From Cunninghamia lanceolata (Eukaryota > Streptophyta > Pinopsida > Cupressales > Cupressaceae), in assembly GCA_027924645.1 (NCBI GenBank), contig BSBN01000445.1, forward strand, positions 9,345,001 to 9,409,000: a stretch of DNA of 64,000 bases, read 5' to 3'. Shown in pieces: positions 48,369 through 60,873 of the stretch (position 1 is the first letter of the stretch; each line of letters opens with the position of its first letter). The position numbers and the translations under genes were made by a program. The notes below the pieces were generated by a model. That model was not told the origin of the DNA, ran no database searches, and saw nothing but the letters and a program-made list of their open reading frames with translations.

Positions 48369-51300
48369 TGTTACATCCCCAATTTACAATTAGACTTAAT
48401 CATTAACTTGGAATGATAATCAGGAGGATTAGTCATAGTTAACTGATTTGATATTGTGAAATTATCTGATTTGATTTTTGATTATGAAGTTAATGATTGA
48501 TGATAATTAGTTTTGTAAATTAATTGATTTATATTATGGGATGTGTTAATGATGCATTGATCATGATCTTGTGGTCCTAAGTGTGAACAGGAAAATGTAA
48601 CGTCCTTCCAAGAAGGAAGGAGAGTATCATCCTAGAGGAAGGGTTAGACGTTGAGAAATGAGGTTGATTAGCCATCCGAGTATTAGCTTTTATGTCCTTC
48701 TAAATCCCTTCATAAGTTGTCTTGAGTCTTGTCTCTTTTCTTAGTATTTATGTTCTTTGTAAGTCATTATATTGTTGGTGCTATCACGACTTGTTGTGAT
48801 GGCTAGACAATGTTCTTGGAACATCATCTCTAGTTGAGAGACAATTGTGTTAAGAGACAAGGAGGTCTCTCATTATCTTTTTTTTTGGGGGGATATTATT
48901 CCCTAGTCATTCGACTAAGGATGATAGTCTATTTCAGGGGAGTATTACTCAACCTTGACAACCGATGATCTCTTTGTGAATCATTTTGTGATTTCAATTC
49001 TATAGTAATAATCCTTAATATTAAATATGTATTATATAACCCTTATCTATAAGTAAGGATGAATATGTATATCTATTAGAAGGAACCTCTTTATAGGTTA
49101 ACTTCAATTATGTTGTAATTATTTTACTTATCCTATTATTTGATATTATCGAATAGTAATAATTTGTTGATAGTTGGCCTTGAGGAGTAAAGGAGATCTT
49201 TGAGCTCATCCTTCTCAGGTACATGATGCCTTGATCAAGCCACTTTTTGAGGAACTAACTGAGTGGGGTGGTAGTTTCCACCCAAATCAGCGTGCCAGAA
49301 TCCGTAGATAACAAGTTTTGTTTTCATTTTTGTGAGGGAGGTTTTTGGATAGTAAGTTTTTCATTGTTGGGGTTTTGGTGAAGAGGGTGGAGAAGTTTTT
49401 CTAGAAATAATGCAGAGAAAAGAAGCTCAAAGCAACTTGAACTAGTCTTGGTCTGGGACTGCATCACTTTCGATAGTCTTGTCCAGGTAAAATGGTGGAC
49501 ATTGTTTCCATTTTTGCTTTCGGTTTGACAAGCAATAACTATGTTGAACATCCATCAGAGCACGTATGGAATTATGTTTCCCTATTTTATAGCTAACACA
49601 AAGGCATGAGGCCTGTGAGGCTGCACCCATGAATTTGATATTATCTTCATAGTCATGGCTCAAGGCCGAGACAACCGAGCTCATATTGTATTAAAGCATT
49701 ATTTGGTTTCAGAGGTTCAGAGCCATAAGGCCAAGCCATATCATATTAACTCTTTCTTGAGAACAGACTTGAAGTCATTATGGCTAAGCCACTTTACATT
49801 GCAATCCTTTCCTGAGAATAAGGTCGAGGCTTAAAAGCCAAGCAACAACTGTATTATGTTTTTACTATGGTAGCTCGAGGGTATAAGGCTGAGCTATATA
49901 GAGTTATACTCTTTTCTGTGTGTTAGCTCAAGGTCTTATGACCAATCTATAATGCATTATACATCATACGATGGCTAGTGCTCAAATTCATTATGGTTGT
50001 GCATGCTTTCCAAACATATCAAGCACTCATCGAGTAACGATGTAGTTGAAGCCTAAGTGCTCTCGGAAGTGTCGAATATCTGGTAATGATTCTAGTTAAA
50101 CGATTTAGCCTGTACTCAAATCATATAGTCACCCAACTATGGTGACAACTGTAAAGGCACTTAAACGTCATTGTGTTTGCAACACTTAAACTAGTAACAA
50201 GTTTAGCTTGCACAGAAACTTGACTGTGGATTAAAATAAGGGTTATTAAAAAGAGTCAAGAATGTATTGCTTACCCTTGAATATGGAAGTGAAGAGAACA
50301 CTCAAGATCATAGTCTCATCATGTAGCAGCTTGTTTGTGCTAAGGGAATAATATAGACTTGTTCTATGTATGAAAATTAAGATCTATTTAGTTATTGTTA
50401 CAAGTTATGATTCCTTTGTTTTACTCATTAGTAAACTAATAAGAATGGTGTTTAGCACCCTAAACTCGTAAAGGTAATAAGAGCTATTTAGCATAATGAA
50501 ACCTTCTGTTCTACTAAGCAAAGGTATGCCTTGAGTACCATAATTATGACTTCATCATATATGATGATTTGTTATAAAATTTGTAGACCATAGAAGACCC
50601 AAGGTGGTAAAAATTGGTCAATTTTTTATATGAATTGAAAGAGGAACAAGGTGATAAGGAGTCACTAGTTCCTTGTTACGAAAGTAACCCATTTAGTCAT
50701 AACCAACCTATGATGGGAGTTGAATGTCAAGGTATGGATGATGAATCAAATTGATCCCACTCATACTAGACCTAGTGAACAAGGTCGATGAGAACTTACT
50801 GTAGGACATGATAGCTTATAAGTCAAGCTAGGGTGGTGGACATATGACGATGTTCATTGTGCAATGTGTATGTATGTAAATATTTGGCCAAAGTAATGCA
50901 TCCGTCTCTACATGCATTGTCAGTCCACAGTGTTCCAGATGGCCTATTATCTCCAGTGGTGTCACACATAGTTAGAGTGGATCTATAGTGTGTGATTGTG
51001 AGACATTAGGAAGGACACAACACCAGATACTCAGATGGCAAACCTAATGGTTTCTAATGTCTAACCTTTCCATGAAGGGTAGGGCCACTTCTAGTTAGGA
51101 AGTTAAGCGGGGAACTGTAGGTCCATGGCTAGAGGAAAAGCACTAGGATGATTCTCTCCTTCCGAAGCATGAGACAAGCTGAGGCTTATGGAGACAAATG
51201 TCATTGGTTCCAGATACAGTATTTGCATTTATGAATAGAGGGTCTATTGTAATATATTAATTGATCTATGATGCCTTGAGCATATCTTGTACTTGATTAG

Positions 51301-51503
51301 TGATGGTTACTCACTAAAGATTTGTAATTGATTATTGAAATGTAAGCTTTATTATAACTTGAATAGAATGACATGCTTAATTGATGAAAAGATTATGTTT
51401 TTTTTTGTACAAAATTGATTATCTCAATCATCTTGTTGACTAATTGCTTGATTAAGATACTTGATTATGTTAAATCTTGAGCATTATGGATAGTGATGTT
51501 ACA
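48369..51503 (+). repeat. Chromovirus LTR 3 (3135 bp)
   Basis: TGTTACATCCCC to GATGTTACA. It groups with LTR 1 at diagnostic sites (CCTAGTGAAC at 50770, GTCGAATATC at 50075, ATTCTAGTTAAA at 50088). Confidence 0.85.
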
Positions 51504-51505
51504 TA

Positions 51506-51517
51506 TGGTATCAGAGC
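51506..51517 (+). other. Primer-binding site 3 (tRNA iMet)
   Basis: Intact TGGTATCAGAGC two bases after LTR 3. Confidence 0.9.
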
Positions 51518-51705
51518 TACCAGGTTCAATACATGGACCTAATGAGCTCACTATTTGATGATTATTTGTGTCCAACATTAAGTATGCTAATGATTAGATG
51601 TTCTATGCCAGAATGGTAAAAATTATAACCACACCTCGAAAAAAGGTAACAGAGCATGGACATTACCTACATCAACAAAAGATATTGAAGGCACGAGCCT
51701 CAAGG

Positions 51706-54700
51706 ATGAAGAAACTTGAATAGACTGGCTACCTGGTTGAACTTCTAAGCTTTTCCAGGGAGGTAAATCTTTATGTAGTCCCACTTGGCTCATATGATGT
51801 TATCCTAGGATAAATTGGCTATGGAAACATTGACCCAAAGTAGATTTTTATGCTAAAATAGTTGAATGTCTGGATGACTTAGGAAACAAAGTCTTTCTCC
51901 AAGGGAAACCTAAGGAAGTTAAAATAAGGTAAATTTGTGCCTTGCAAATGAAAAGGGCACAGAGAAAGGGATGCCAACTTTTTGCTGTAAAGATGGACAA
52001 AATAGATGAATCAGAGGAAACCTACTTCCAAGATGACTTAACATTTTATGAATCCCAAAAACTTAATAAAGTTGGGATGAAGGAGTCCATAGCTTAGGAA
52101 GGATCAGATATGGACAGGTATCCTTTCCTTAGGGACTTTCAGGACATTTTTATGAATGAGCTACCGGGATTACCTCCTAAAAGAGCCTATGATTTTGCCA
52201 TTGATATTATTCCTATGTCAAAACCTATTTCTAAAGCCCTCTACAGAATGACCACAACTGAACTAATGGAGTGAAAGGCTCAATTGCAAGAGTTGCTAGA
52301 TAAAGGGTTGATTAGACGCAGTGTGTCACCTTGGGGAGTGCCAGTCATTTTTGTGAAAAAGAAAGATGGTACTTTGTAGTTGTCCATAGATTACCACATG
52401 TTAAACAAAGAAACCATTAAGAAAAAATACCCCTTACCTCACATTGACGATCTTTTTGACCAAATGAGGGGTGCAACAATATTTTCCAAGATCAATCTTT
52501 GATCTGGATATCACCAATTGAGGTTGAAGGATGAAGAAATCCATAAGACAACCTTTAGAACTAGATATGGACATTATGAATTCACTATCCTACCTTTTGA
52601 ATTGACAAATATGCCAGCGGCGTTTCTGAATCTTATGAACAGTGTGTTCAGAGACTATCTAGACAAGTTTGTCTTAGTATTTCTTGAAGACATTTTGATC
52701 TATTCTAAGAGTGAAGAAGAGCATATTCAACATCTGAGAATTGTTCTTCAGAGGCTAAGAGAGCATAAGTTATATGGTAAGCTCTCTAAGTGTACTTTCT
52801 TTAAGAAAGAAGTACAATATTTGGGTCATATAATTTAAGCTCAGGGGATTGTTGTGGATCCAACTAAGATTAAGGCTATTTTAGAATGGCTAGAACCAAG
52901 AAATGTACATGAGGTTTGAAGTTTCATGGGCCTTGTTGGTTATTACAGGAAGTTTGTGAAAAACTTCTCTAAAATTGCACAACCTATAACTTCCTTGAAA
53001 AGAAAGGGCAAGAAGTTTGAATGGTCAGAAAAGTGCCAGGAGGCCTTTGACCTATGAAAGGAAAAATTGACTTCAGCCCCAATATTGGAAGTACCTGACC
53101 CAGAAGGTCAATTTGTAGTCATTACCAATGCCTCAGGGGAAGGCTTAGATGGTGTACTAGTCCAGGATGGACATGTCAATGCGTATGAATCACACAAACT
53201 AAAAAACTATGAACAAAATTATGCCCCACATGATTTAGAACTGATAGCAGTCATTCATGCACTTCAAATGTAGAGACACTATCTACTTGGAAAACCTTTT
53301 GAGTTGAAACCAAATCACCTGAGACTCAAATATCTATTCACTCAACCCCATCTTAATGCTGATCAAAGAAGATGGTTAGAATTCATCTTGGATTATGATT
53401 TCAAGATTAAATATATTCAGGGAAAATAAAATCGAGTGGCAGATGCTATAAGTAGGAGATGGCACATCTCCTCCATGATCTCTATACATTTTGATTTTAT
53501 AAATTAGGTGCTACAAAAAACTAAAGGAGATGAGTTTTATGAGTAGGTAAAATAGGCCCTTGAGGAGAATCCATAGAATCTGAAATATGAGGGATTCAAC
53601 CTTGAACCAGATGGGTTATTAAGGTTTTAAGGAAGGATGTATGTACCTAACTCGGTAGAGTTAAGGAATATGGTATGGAGAGACGTTCATTCTGCACCAT
53701 ATTCTGGGCACCTTGGTGTAACCAAGTTACTCACTAATGTAAAAGGTTTATATTTTTGGAAAGGAATGAAGAGGGATGCTACAAAATTTGTAGCTACTTG
53801 TATTAAATGCCAAAGAGTGAAGGCAGAACACCAACACTCGGTAGGATTATTATACCCTCATGAAATTCCTGAGTGGAAATTGCAAATTATAAGCATAGAC
53901 TTTGTGCAAGGGATTCCTATATCAAGGAATTAGCACAATTCTATCTTGGTTGTTGTGGATAGACTCACCAAAGCCATCCATTTTATACCTGGAAACTTGA
54001 CGGATGGGGCACCCATCATTCCTCAAAAATTTGTTCAAGAGATTTTCAGATTGCATGGCATACTTGAGAAGATTATCTCAGATAGGGATGCACAAATGAC
54101 ATCAAGGTTTTGGCAAACCTTTCTCTCTTCACTTGGTACTCAGTTGAACATAAGTTCTGCTTATCATCCTGAAATGGATGGAAAAACTAAAAGGGTGAAC
54201 CAAGCGTTGGAGGACTTGTTAAGGATGTATTGCATGGATCAACAATATAGGTGGGAGGATTATCTTCCTCCTATGGAATTTACCTACAATAACTCTTATC
54301 ACTCAGCTATTAAGATGGCACCATTTGAGGCATTATATGGATGGAGGTGTTGAACCTCTATAAGCTAGGATAAGCTAGAAGCTAGGGTTAGCCTTGGTCC
54401 ATAAATGCTAACAGAGATGGAAGAACAATTCCATCTGATTAAAAGAAGGCTATTGGAAGCCAATGATAGGCAAAAGAATTATGTGGATGCAAAGCGTATT
54501 GAAAGGCTTTTCACTATGTGGGAGATAAAGTGCTCCTAAGGGTAAAACCTCAGAAAAAGCTCCATTAAATTTGGAAATATGTCCAAACTGGCACAAAGAT
54601 ACGTGGGTCCTTTGGAAATATGTCAAATTCCTATGCTTGATTGGAATACTCTATAGGCGAAGGACACAGGAGTGGTGATGGTCGAGCCCATCAAGGTGCT

Positions 54701-54833
54701 TTAAATGTGTAAGCTACACTTATGAAACAAGGAAATAACATAGTGCAAGGTCCAGTGGGACCAATATGCAGAGGAAAATGCCACCTAGAAAAATTATGAT
54801 GACTTTCATGCTAGATTTCCTCATCTTTTCTGA
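51706..54833 (+). pseudogene. Chromovirus unit 3: leader ORF start fused to pol, gag deleted
   Basis: The first ten or so codons of the leader ORF (51706) run at about 51735 into the end of protease. Compared with unit 2, about 1.85 kb (43229-45082) is gone, with GGTT shared at both deletion ends. RT has FLEDILIYS: the first catalytic Asp is Glu. RNase H reads ITNASGEGLDGVL, with the first Asp changed to Asn. Integrase survives in two pieces (53637-53933 and 53946-54353) with CIKCQRVKAEHQH, SDRDAQMTSRFW and a damaged Glu region, GKTKRVNQALED. A TGA at 54350 and a TAA near 54403 are shared with unit 1. It ends at 54833 after AT*KNYDDFHARFPHLF. Confidence 0.8.
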
Positions 54834-54896
54834 AACATTTGTTATTATGCTCTTGAAAACATTTCCTTATTATGTTAGTTTACCTTTAAGACAATT

Positions 54897-54930
54897 AATC
54901 ATTGGGGACGATGATTCTTATGGGAGGAGA
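54897..54930 (+). other. Hairpin plus polypurine tract 3
   Basis: AATCATTG (54897-54904) faces CGATGATT (54909-54916). One pair is now T opposite G, still a wobble in RNA. The polypurine tract GGGAGGAGA has one change. Confidence 0.65.
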
Positions 54931-54932
54931 TA

Positions 54933-57900
54933 TGTTACATCCCAAATTTACAATTAGACTTAATCATTAACTTGGCATGATAATCAGGAGGATTAGTCAT
55001 AGTTAACTAATTTGATATTGTGGAAATATCTGATTTAATTTTTGATTATGAAGTTAATGACTGATGACAATTAGTTTTGTAAATTAGTTGATTTATATTA
55101 TAGGATACGATAATGATGCATTGATCATGATCTTGTGGTCCTGAGTGTGAACATGAAAGTTTAACGTCCTTCGAAGAAGGAAGGATAGTATCATCCTGGA
55201 TGAAGGATTAGACATTGAGAAATGAGGTTGATTAGTCATCCGGGTATCAGCTTCTATGTCCTTCTAAATCCCTTCATAAGTTGTCTTGAGTCATGTCTCT
55301 TTTCTTAGTATTTATGTTCTTTGTATGTTGTTATATCGTTGGTGCTATCATGACTAGTTGTGACAGCTAGACGATGTTCTCAAAACATCATCTCTAGTTG
55401 AGAAACAATCATGTTAAGAGATGAGGAGGTCCTTCATTATCCTTTTGTTTTCAGGGATATTATTCCCTAGTCATTCGACTAAGGATGATAGTCAATTTCA
55501 GGGGAGTATTGCTCAACCCCGATAACCAATGATCTTGTTGTGAATTATTTTATGATTTCAATTCTATAGTAATAATCCTTAATATTAAATATGTATTATA
55601 TAACCCTTATCTTTAAGTAGGGATGAATATGTATATCTATTAGAGGGAACCTCTTTATAGGTTGACTTCAATTATGTTGTAATTATTTTACTTATCTTAT
55701 TATTAGATGTTATCAAATAGTAATAATTTGTTAATAGTTGGCCTTGAGGAGTGAAGCACATGATCCCTTGATCATGCCACTTTTTTGTGGAATTGACCAA
55801 GTGGGGTGATAGTTTCCACCCAAATTGGCATGCTAGAATCGGTGGATAACAAGTTTTGTTTTCATTTTTGTGAGGGAGGTTTTTGGATAGTAATTTTTTC
55901 GTTGTTGGGTTTTTGGTGAAGAGGGTGGCAAAATTTTTGTAGAAAGAACATAGAGAAAAGAAGCTCAAAGTAGCTTGAACTGGACTCGGTCTGGGACTAC
56001 ATCACTTTTGAAAATCTTGTCCAGGTAAAATGGTGGACTTTGTTTCCATTTGCTTTTGGTTTGACAAGCAATAACTGTGTTGAACTTCCATCAGATCATG
56101 TATGGAATTATGTTTCCCTATTTTATAGATAACAAAGAGGCATGAGGCTTGTGAGGCCATGCACATGAATTTGATATTATCTTCACAGCCGTGGCCCAAG
56201 ACTAAGACAACTGAGCTCATATTGTATTGAAGCATTATTTATTTTCAGAGGTTCAGAGCCATAAGGCCGAGCCATATTATATTAATTATTTCTTGAGAAT
56301 AGGCTCAAAGCCATTATGGCTGAGTTATCTTAAATTGTAATCTTTTCCTGAGACTAAGCTCAAGGCTTAAAAGCTGAACAACTTATTATGTTTTTATTGT
56401 GGCATAAGCTCGAGGCCATAAGGATGAGCTGTATAGAGTTATACTATTTTCTGTGTCTTAGCTCAAGGTCTTATGACCAAGCTTTAATGCATTATACATC
56501 ATATGATAGCTGGTATTCAAAGACATTATGGTTGTGTATGCTTTCTAAACATATCAAGCACTCGTCGATTAACGACGTAGTTAGAGCCTAAGTGCTCTTA
56601 GCATGGGAAGTGTCAAATATCTGGTAATGATTCCAGTTAAACAATTTGTCCTGTACTTGAATCATACAGTCACTCGACTATGGTGACAGCCGTAAAGGCA
56701 CTTAAACATCATTGTGTTTGCAACACTTAAACTAGTAACAAGTTTAGCTTGCATGGAAACCCAATTGTGGATTAAAATAAGGGTTATTAAAAATTGTCAA
56801 GAATGTATTGCTTACCCTCGACTATGGAAGTGCAAAGAACACTTAAGATCATGGTCTCATTATGTAGTAGCTTGTTTATTCTAAGGGAATAATATAGACT
56901 TGTTCTATGTATGAAAATTAAGATCTATTTGGTTATTGTTAAAAGTTATGATTCCTTTGTTTTACTCATTAATAAACTAATAAGAATGGTGTTTAGCACC
57001 ATAAAGTCGTAAAGGTAATAAGAGCTATTTAGCATAATGAAACCATTCTATTATACTAAGGCAAGGTATGCCTTGAGTACCATGATTATGACTTCATGAT
57101 ATATGATGATTTGTTATCAAATTTGTAGACCATAGAAGACCCAAGGTGGTAAAAATTGGTCAATTTTTTATATGAATAAAAGAGGAACAAGGTGACAAGG
57201 AGTCACTAGTTCCTTGTTACGAAAGTAACCCATTTAGTCATAACCAACCTATGATGGGAGTCGAATGTCTAGGTATGGACAATGAATTAAATTGATCCCA
57301 CTCATAATAGACCTAGAGAACAAGGTTGATGAGAACTTACTGTAGGACATGATAGCTTATAAGTTGAGCTAGGGTGGTGGAAATACGACGACATTCATTG
57401 TGTAATGTGTATGTATGTAAATCTTAGGCCAAAGTAATGCATCTGTCTCTGCATGCATTGTCAGTCCATAGTGTTCCAGATGGCCTAGTGTCTCCAGTAG
57501 TGTCACACATAGTTAGAGTGGATCTATAGTGTGTGACCATGAGACATTAGGAAGGACACAACATGAGATATCCTGATGGCTAACGTAATGGTTTCTAATG
57601 TCTCACCTTTCCGTGAATGGTAGGGCCACTTCCAATTAGGAAGTTAAGTTGGGGACTGTAGGTCTGTGGTTGGAGGAAAAGCACCAGGATGATGCTCTCC
57701 TTCCGAAGCATGAGACAAGTTGAGGCTTATGGAGACAGATGTCATTGGTTCGAAATACAGTAGTTGCATTTATGACTAGAGGGACTATTGTAATATATTA
57801 ATTGATCTATGATGCCTTAAGAATATCTTGTACTTGATTAGTGATGGTTACTCACTAAAGATTTGTAATTGATTATTGAAATGTAAGCTTTGTTATAACT

Positions 57901-58042
57901 TGAATAGAATGACTTGCTTAATTGATGAAAAAATTATGTTTTTTTATACAAAATTGATTAGCTCAATCATATTGTTAACTAATTGCTTGATTAAGATAAT
58001 TGATTATGTCAAATCTTGAGCATTATGGATATTGATATTACA
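54933..58042 (+). repeat. Chromovirus LTR 4 (3110 bp)
   Basis: TGTTACATCCCA to GATATTACA. It groups with LTR 2 at diagnostic sites (CCTAGAGAAC at 57310, GTCAAATATC near 56612, GACCATGAG near 57535). It lacks about 30 bp near 55755 found in the others. Confidence 0.85.
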
Positions 58043-58044
58043 TA

Positions 58045-58056
58045 TAGTATCAGAGC
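58045..58056 (+). other. Primer-binding site 4, decayed
   Basis: TAGTATCAGAGC, one G-to-A change from the iMet primer site. Confidence 0.8.
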
Positions 58057-58243
58057 TACCAAGTTCAATACATGGACCTAATAAGCTCACTTTTGATGAT
58101 TATTTGTATCTATAATTAAGTATGCTAATGATTGGATGTTCTATACTAGAATGGTAAAAATTAGAACCACACCTCAAAAGAATGTAACAGAACATGGATG
58201 TTACCTACATTAAAAAAAGATCATGAAGGCACAAGCCTCGAGG

Positions 58244-58510
58244 ATGAAGAAACTTGAACAAAATGGTTGCCTCTTAGGAGCATGGTTATCTAATGAGGAA
58301 ACTTTTGCTGATGCCGTGAAACACATCAATCAGTAGTCAAGGAAAGATGAAAGGATGGCTGCCCCTAACTCTACTAATGCATCAAAAACACCCTCTATCC
58401 CTAAAGCACCAGTTGAGGTAAATAACCCTAAAAATTGTAATGTACTTAAGGAGGATGTGAAGGAATACCAGTGTGTATCCTCACCTCCTATGATTGAAAA
58501 GAAACTATGA
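58244..58510 (+). pseudogene. 88-codon leader ORF, unit 4 (one stop)
   Basis: Same length as in units 1 and 2, one TAG near codon 32, otherwise open to PPMIEKKL. Confidence 0.5.
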
Positions 58511-58764
58511 ATATGGGAAGTTATCCCAAATTGTAAATGACTTGCAATAGCAAGGTGTAAACACAGTTTTGTAATTTTGATGGATTATATGTAATCCAAT
58601 GGAAACTGTAATGCAAAGGCAATTTTTGACAATCTTTCCTTGTTAAAGATTACATGAATGTGAATAGATTTGTAAAATGAATGAATTGAATAACATGGAA
58701 AAACTAATCCCTGATTAATCTACAAACTTCAAAAAGAAGTAGATTGTAGCAAGGGTTCAAATTA

Positions 58765-59917
58765 AGGATAGTCGAGATGAAGGAGCACCTTCAGGGTAAT
58801 CTGAGTCTAAATTAGACCAAATCTTGACTTTGTTAAAAGAAACAAGAGCGAGGGCAGAAACTCTTGAACATAAAGTGGGAGGTCATTCAGAAGACATGTG
58901 AGATGCTTATGATGGGGGTGATGGTGAGGAACACCATAATGACACCACCCAAAGTGAGAACAGAGAAAAATCTCTGTGGCTAGATATGAACGGGATAAAA
59001 GGAGCCTTATGGCCATGGAACTGTCTCATGACATGAAAAATGTCATGCCATCTAAATTTGATGGATCCGTAAGTAGGGATGCCACAGAGGCATGGATTAC
59101 GGAAGTGGAGAAGTATTTTGAAATCTGAAATTATAATGAGGTTACCAAATCTTTGTGGGGAGCTTTCTAGCTAGCGGGTGAAGCATCCAGATGGTGGATG
59201 AACAAAAAGATGGAACTAGGCTTGAGGTCTACAAGCCTTACTTGGGATAGGTTCATAGAACTTTTTAGGCAAAGATGGTTGCCTCAATTGTTCTATGATA
59301 AAAAAAACTTATAGACTTTTAGAACCTAAAACAGGCTGATATGACTGTAAATGAATATTGGGAAAAATTCACCTGACTATTAAGGTATGTGCCACAGTAT
59401 CAACAAGATGAGAAGTTCCATGTTTGGAAGTTTATAATGGGGTTGAACACTCAAATTGGGGGCGAGGTTAATGTTCATGGTCCTACTACTATGGAACAGG
59501 TCTACGAGAAGGCCATCAGACAAGAACAAAACCTAAAGGCTATGTCAGCCTATAGAGAAAGAAATCACAAGAGATATAATTGGTCTCAATCTTCTCATTC
59601 CTCAAGGGAAAAGGGGAAGAAATAGGAATATACTTAGAAAAATGACAAAGGTGCCAAAAATAAACAAATTGAATCCAGAGGAGAGAAAAAGGGGAATAAC
59701 CACTTCAGGAAGAATGGAAACAATTCTGGCAAACCTCAAGAGAGGTGAGGACCGGTTGGTGGATGATACACTTGTGGCAGTGATCACTACGCCAATCAGT
59801 GTCCCAATAAATCACAGGGAGCACAACCAAGAGGAAACCCTCTACCCTCTTAGGAAGTGGCATTATAGCAACATATCCATGCGGCCTTGGACAATCGACA
59901 AGCTGAGTACCAAATAA
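58765..59917 (+). pseudogene. Chromovirus gag, unit 4
   Basis: The start codon is lost in a short deletion at about 58766. The capsid core reads VMPSKFDGSVSRDATEAWI, then WGAF*LAGEASRWWMNKKME and FRQRWLPQLFYDKK. The knuckle frame is *YTCGSDHYANQC. Stops at 59626 and 59635, the TGA in GRGE*GP near 59747 and the TGA before YTC near 59766 are the same as in unit 2. That points to copying after the gene was already dead. Confidence 0.75.
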
Positions 59918-60873
59918 CTCCCGTAGAGACAACAAGTATTTTATTTGGAGTTCTGATTTCAGTTTTGATTGATAAAGGTGCTACGAAATGCTTTATTTCT
60001 CCCAAAATTGTAAAAAAAATACCTAGAAAAGCAGGATTCATGGCAAACACTTGGTATGTAGAAAATGCAAATCACACCAAGGCTCAAGTAGAGCAATGCC
60101 TGTTTGAGGCAAGGGTTGAACTTCTGATCTTTTCCATGGAAGTAAATCTTTATGTATCCCCACTTGGCACGTATGATGTTATTTTACAGATAAATTAGCT
60201 TTGGAAACATCGAGCCAAAGTAGATTGTTATGCCAAAATAGTTGAATGTCTAGATGAATTAGGAAACAAAGTCTTTCTCCAAGGGAAACCTAAGGAAGTT
60301 AAAATAAGGAAAATTTCTGCCTTGCAAATGAAAAGGGCGGCATAGAGAAAGAGATGCCAACTTTTTACTGTCAAGATGGACAAAATAGATGAATCAGAGG
60401 AAACCTACTTCCAAGATGACTTAAAATTTTATGAATCCCAAAAACTTAATAAAGTTGGGATGAATAAGTCCATAGGTTAGGAAAGATCAGATATGGACAT
60501 GTATCTTTTCCTTAGGGACTTTGAGGACGTATTTTCAGATGAGCTATCGGTATTACCTCCTAAAAGAGCCTTTGATTTTGCCATTGATATTATTCCTGGG
60601 TCAAAACCTAAATTTCCAAAGCCCCCTACAGAATGACCACAATAGAACTAATGGAGTTAAAGGCTCAACTACAAGAGTTGCTAGATAAAGGGTTGATTAG
60701 ACCCAATGTGTCACCTTGGGGAGAGCTAGTCATTTTTGTGAAAAAGAAAGATGGCACTTTGTGGTTGTGCATAGATTTCATGGGCCTTGCTAGTTCTTAC
60801 AGGAAGTTTGCAAAAAACTTCTCTAAAATGGCACATCTTATAACTTCCTTGAAAAGAAAGGGCAATAAGTTTG
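59918..60873 (+). pseudogene. Chromovirus pol, unit 4: protease and RT start, internally deleted
   Basis: Protease has VLIDKGATKCF, the DTG-to-DKG change also seen in unit 2. RT begins [36 protein letters not shown], then at about 60776 jumps to [18 protein letters not shown]. Some 535 bp with the catalytic part of RT (45730-46257 in unit 2) are missing. The gene is cut at 60873 (KRKGNKF) by the copia LTR, so RNase H and integrase are absent. Confidence 0.75.

Larger units (their letters stand above)
31434..60873 (+). mobile_element. Chain of Ty3/gypsy chromovirus elements sharing LTRs
   Basis: Four LTRs of about 3.1 kb (starting 31434, 39856, 48369, 54933) alternate with four internal regions of 5286, 5374, 3429 and at least 2831 bp. 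Each LTR is followed by a primer site, and each of the last three is preceded by a polypurine tract. The internal order is leader ORF, gag, protease, RT, RNase H, integrase, chromodomain-like tail, which identifies Ty3/gypsy chromoviruses, most like the Tekay/Del type with long LTRs. All copies are decayed. The fourth is cut at 60873 by a copia LTR. Base changes pair unit 1 with 3 and unit 2 with 4. Confidence 0.85.
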
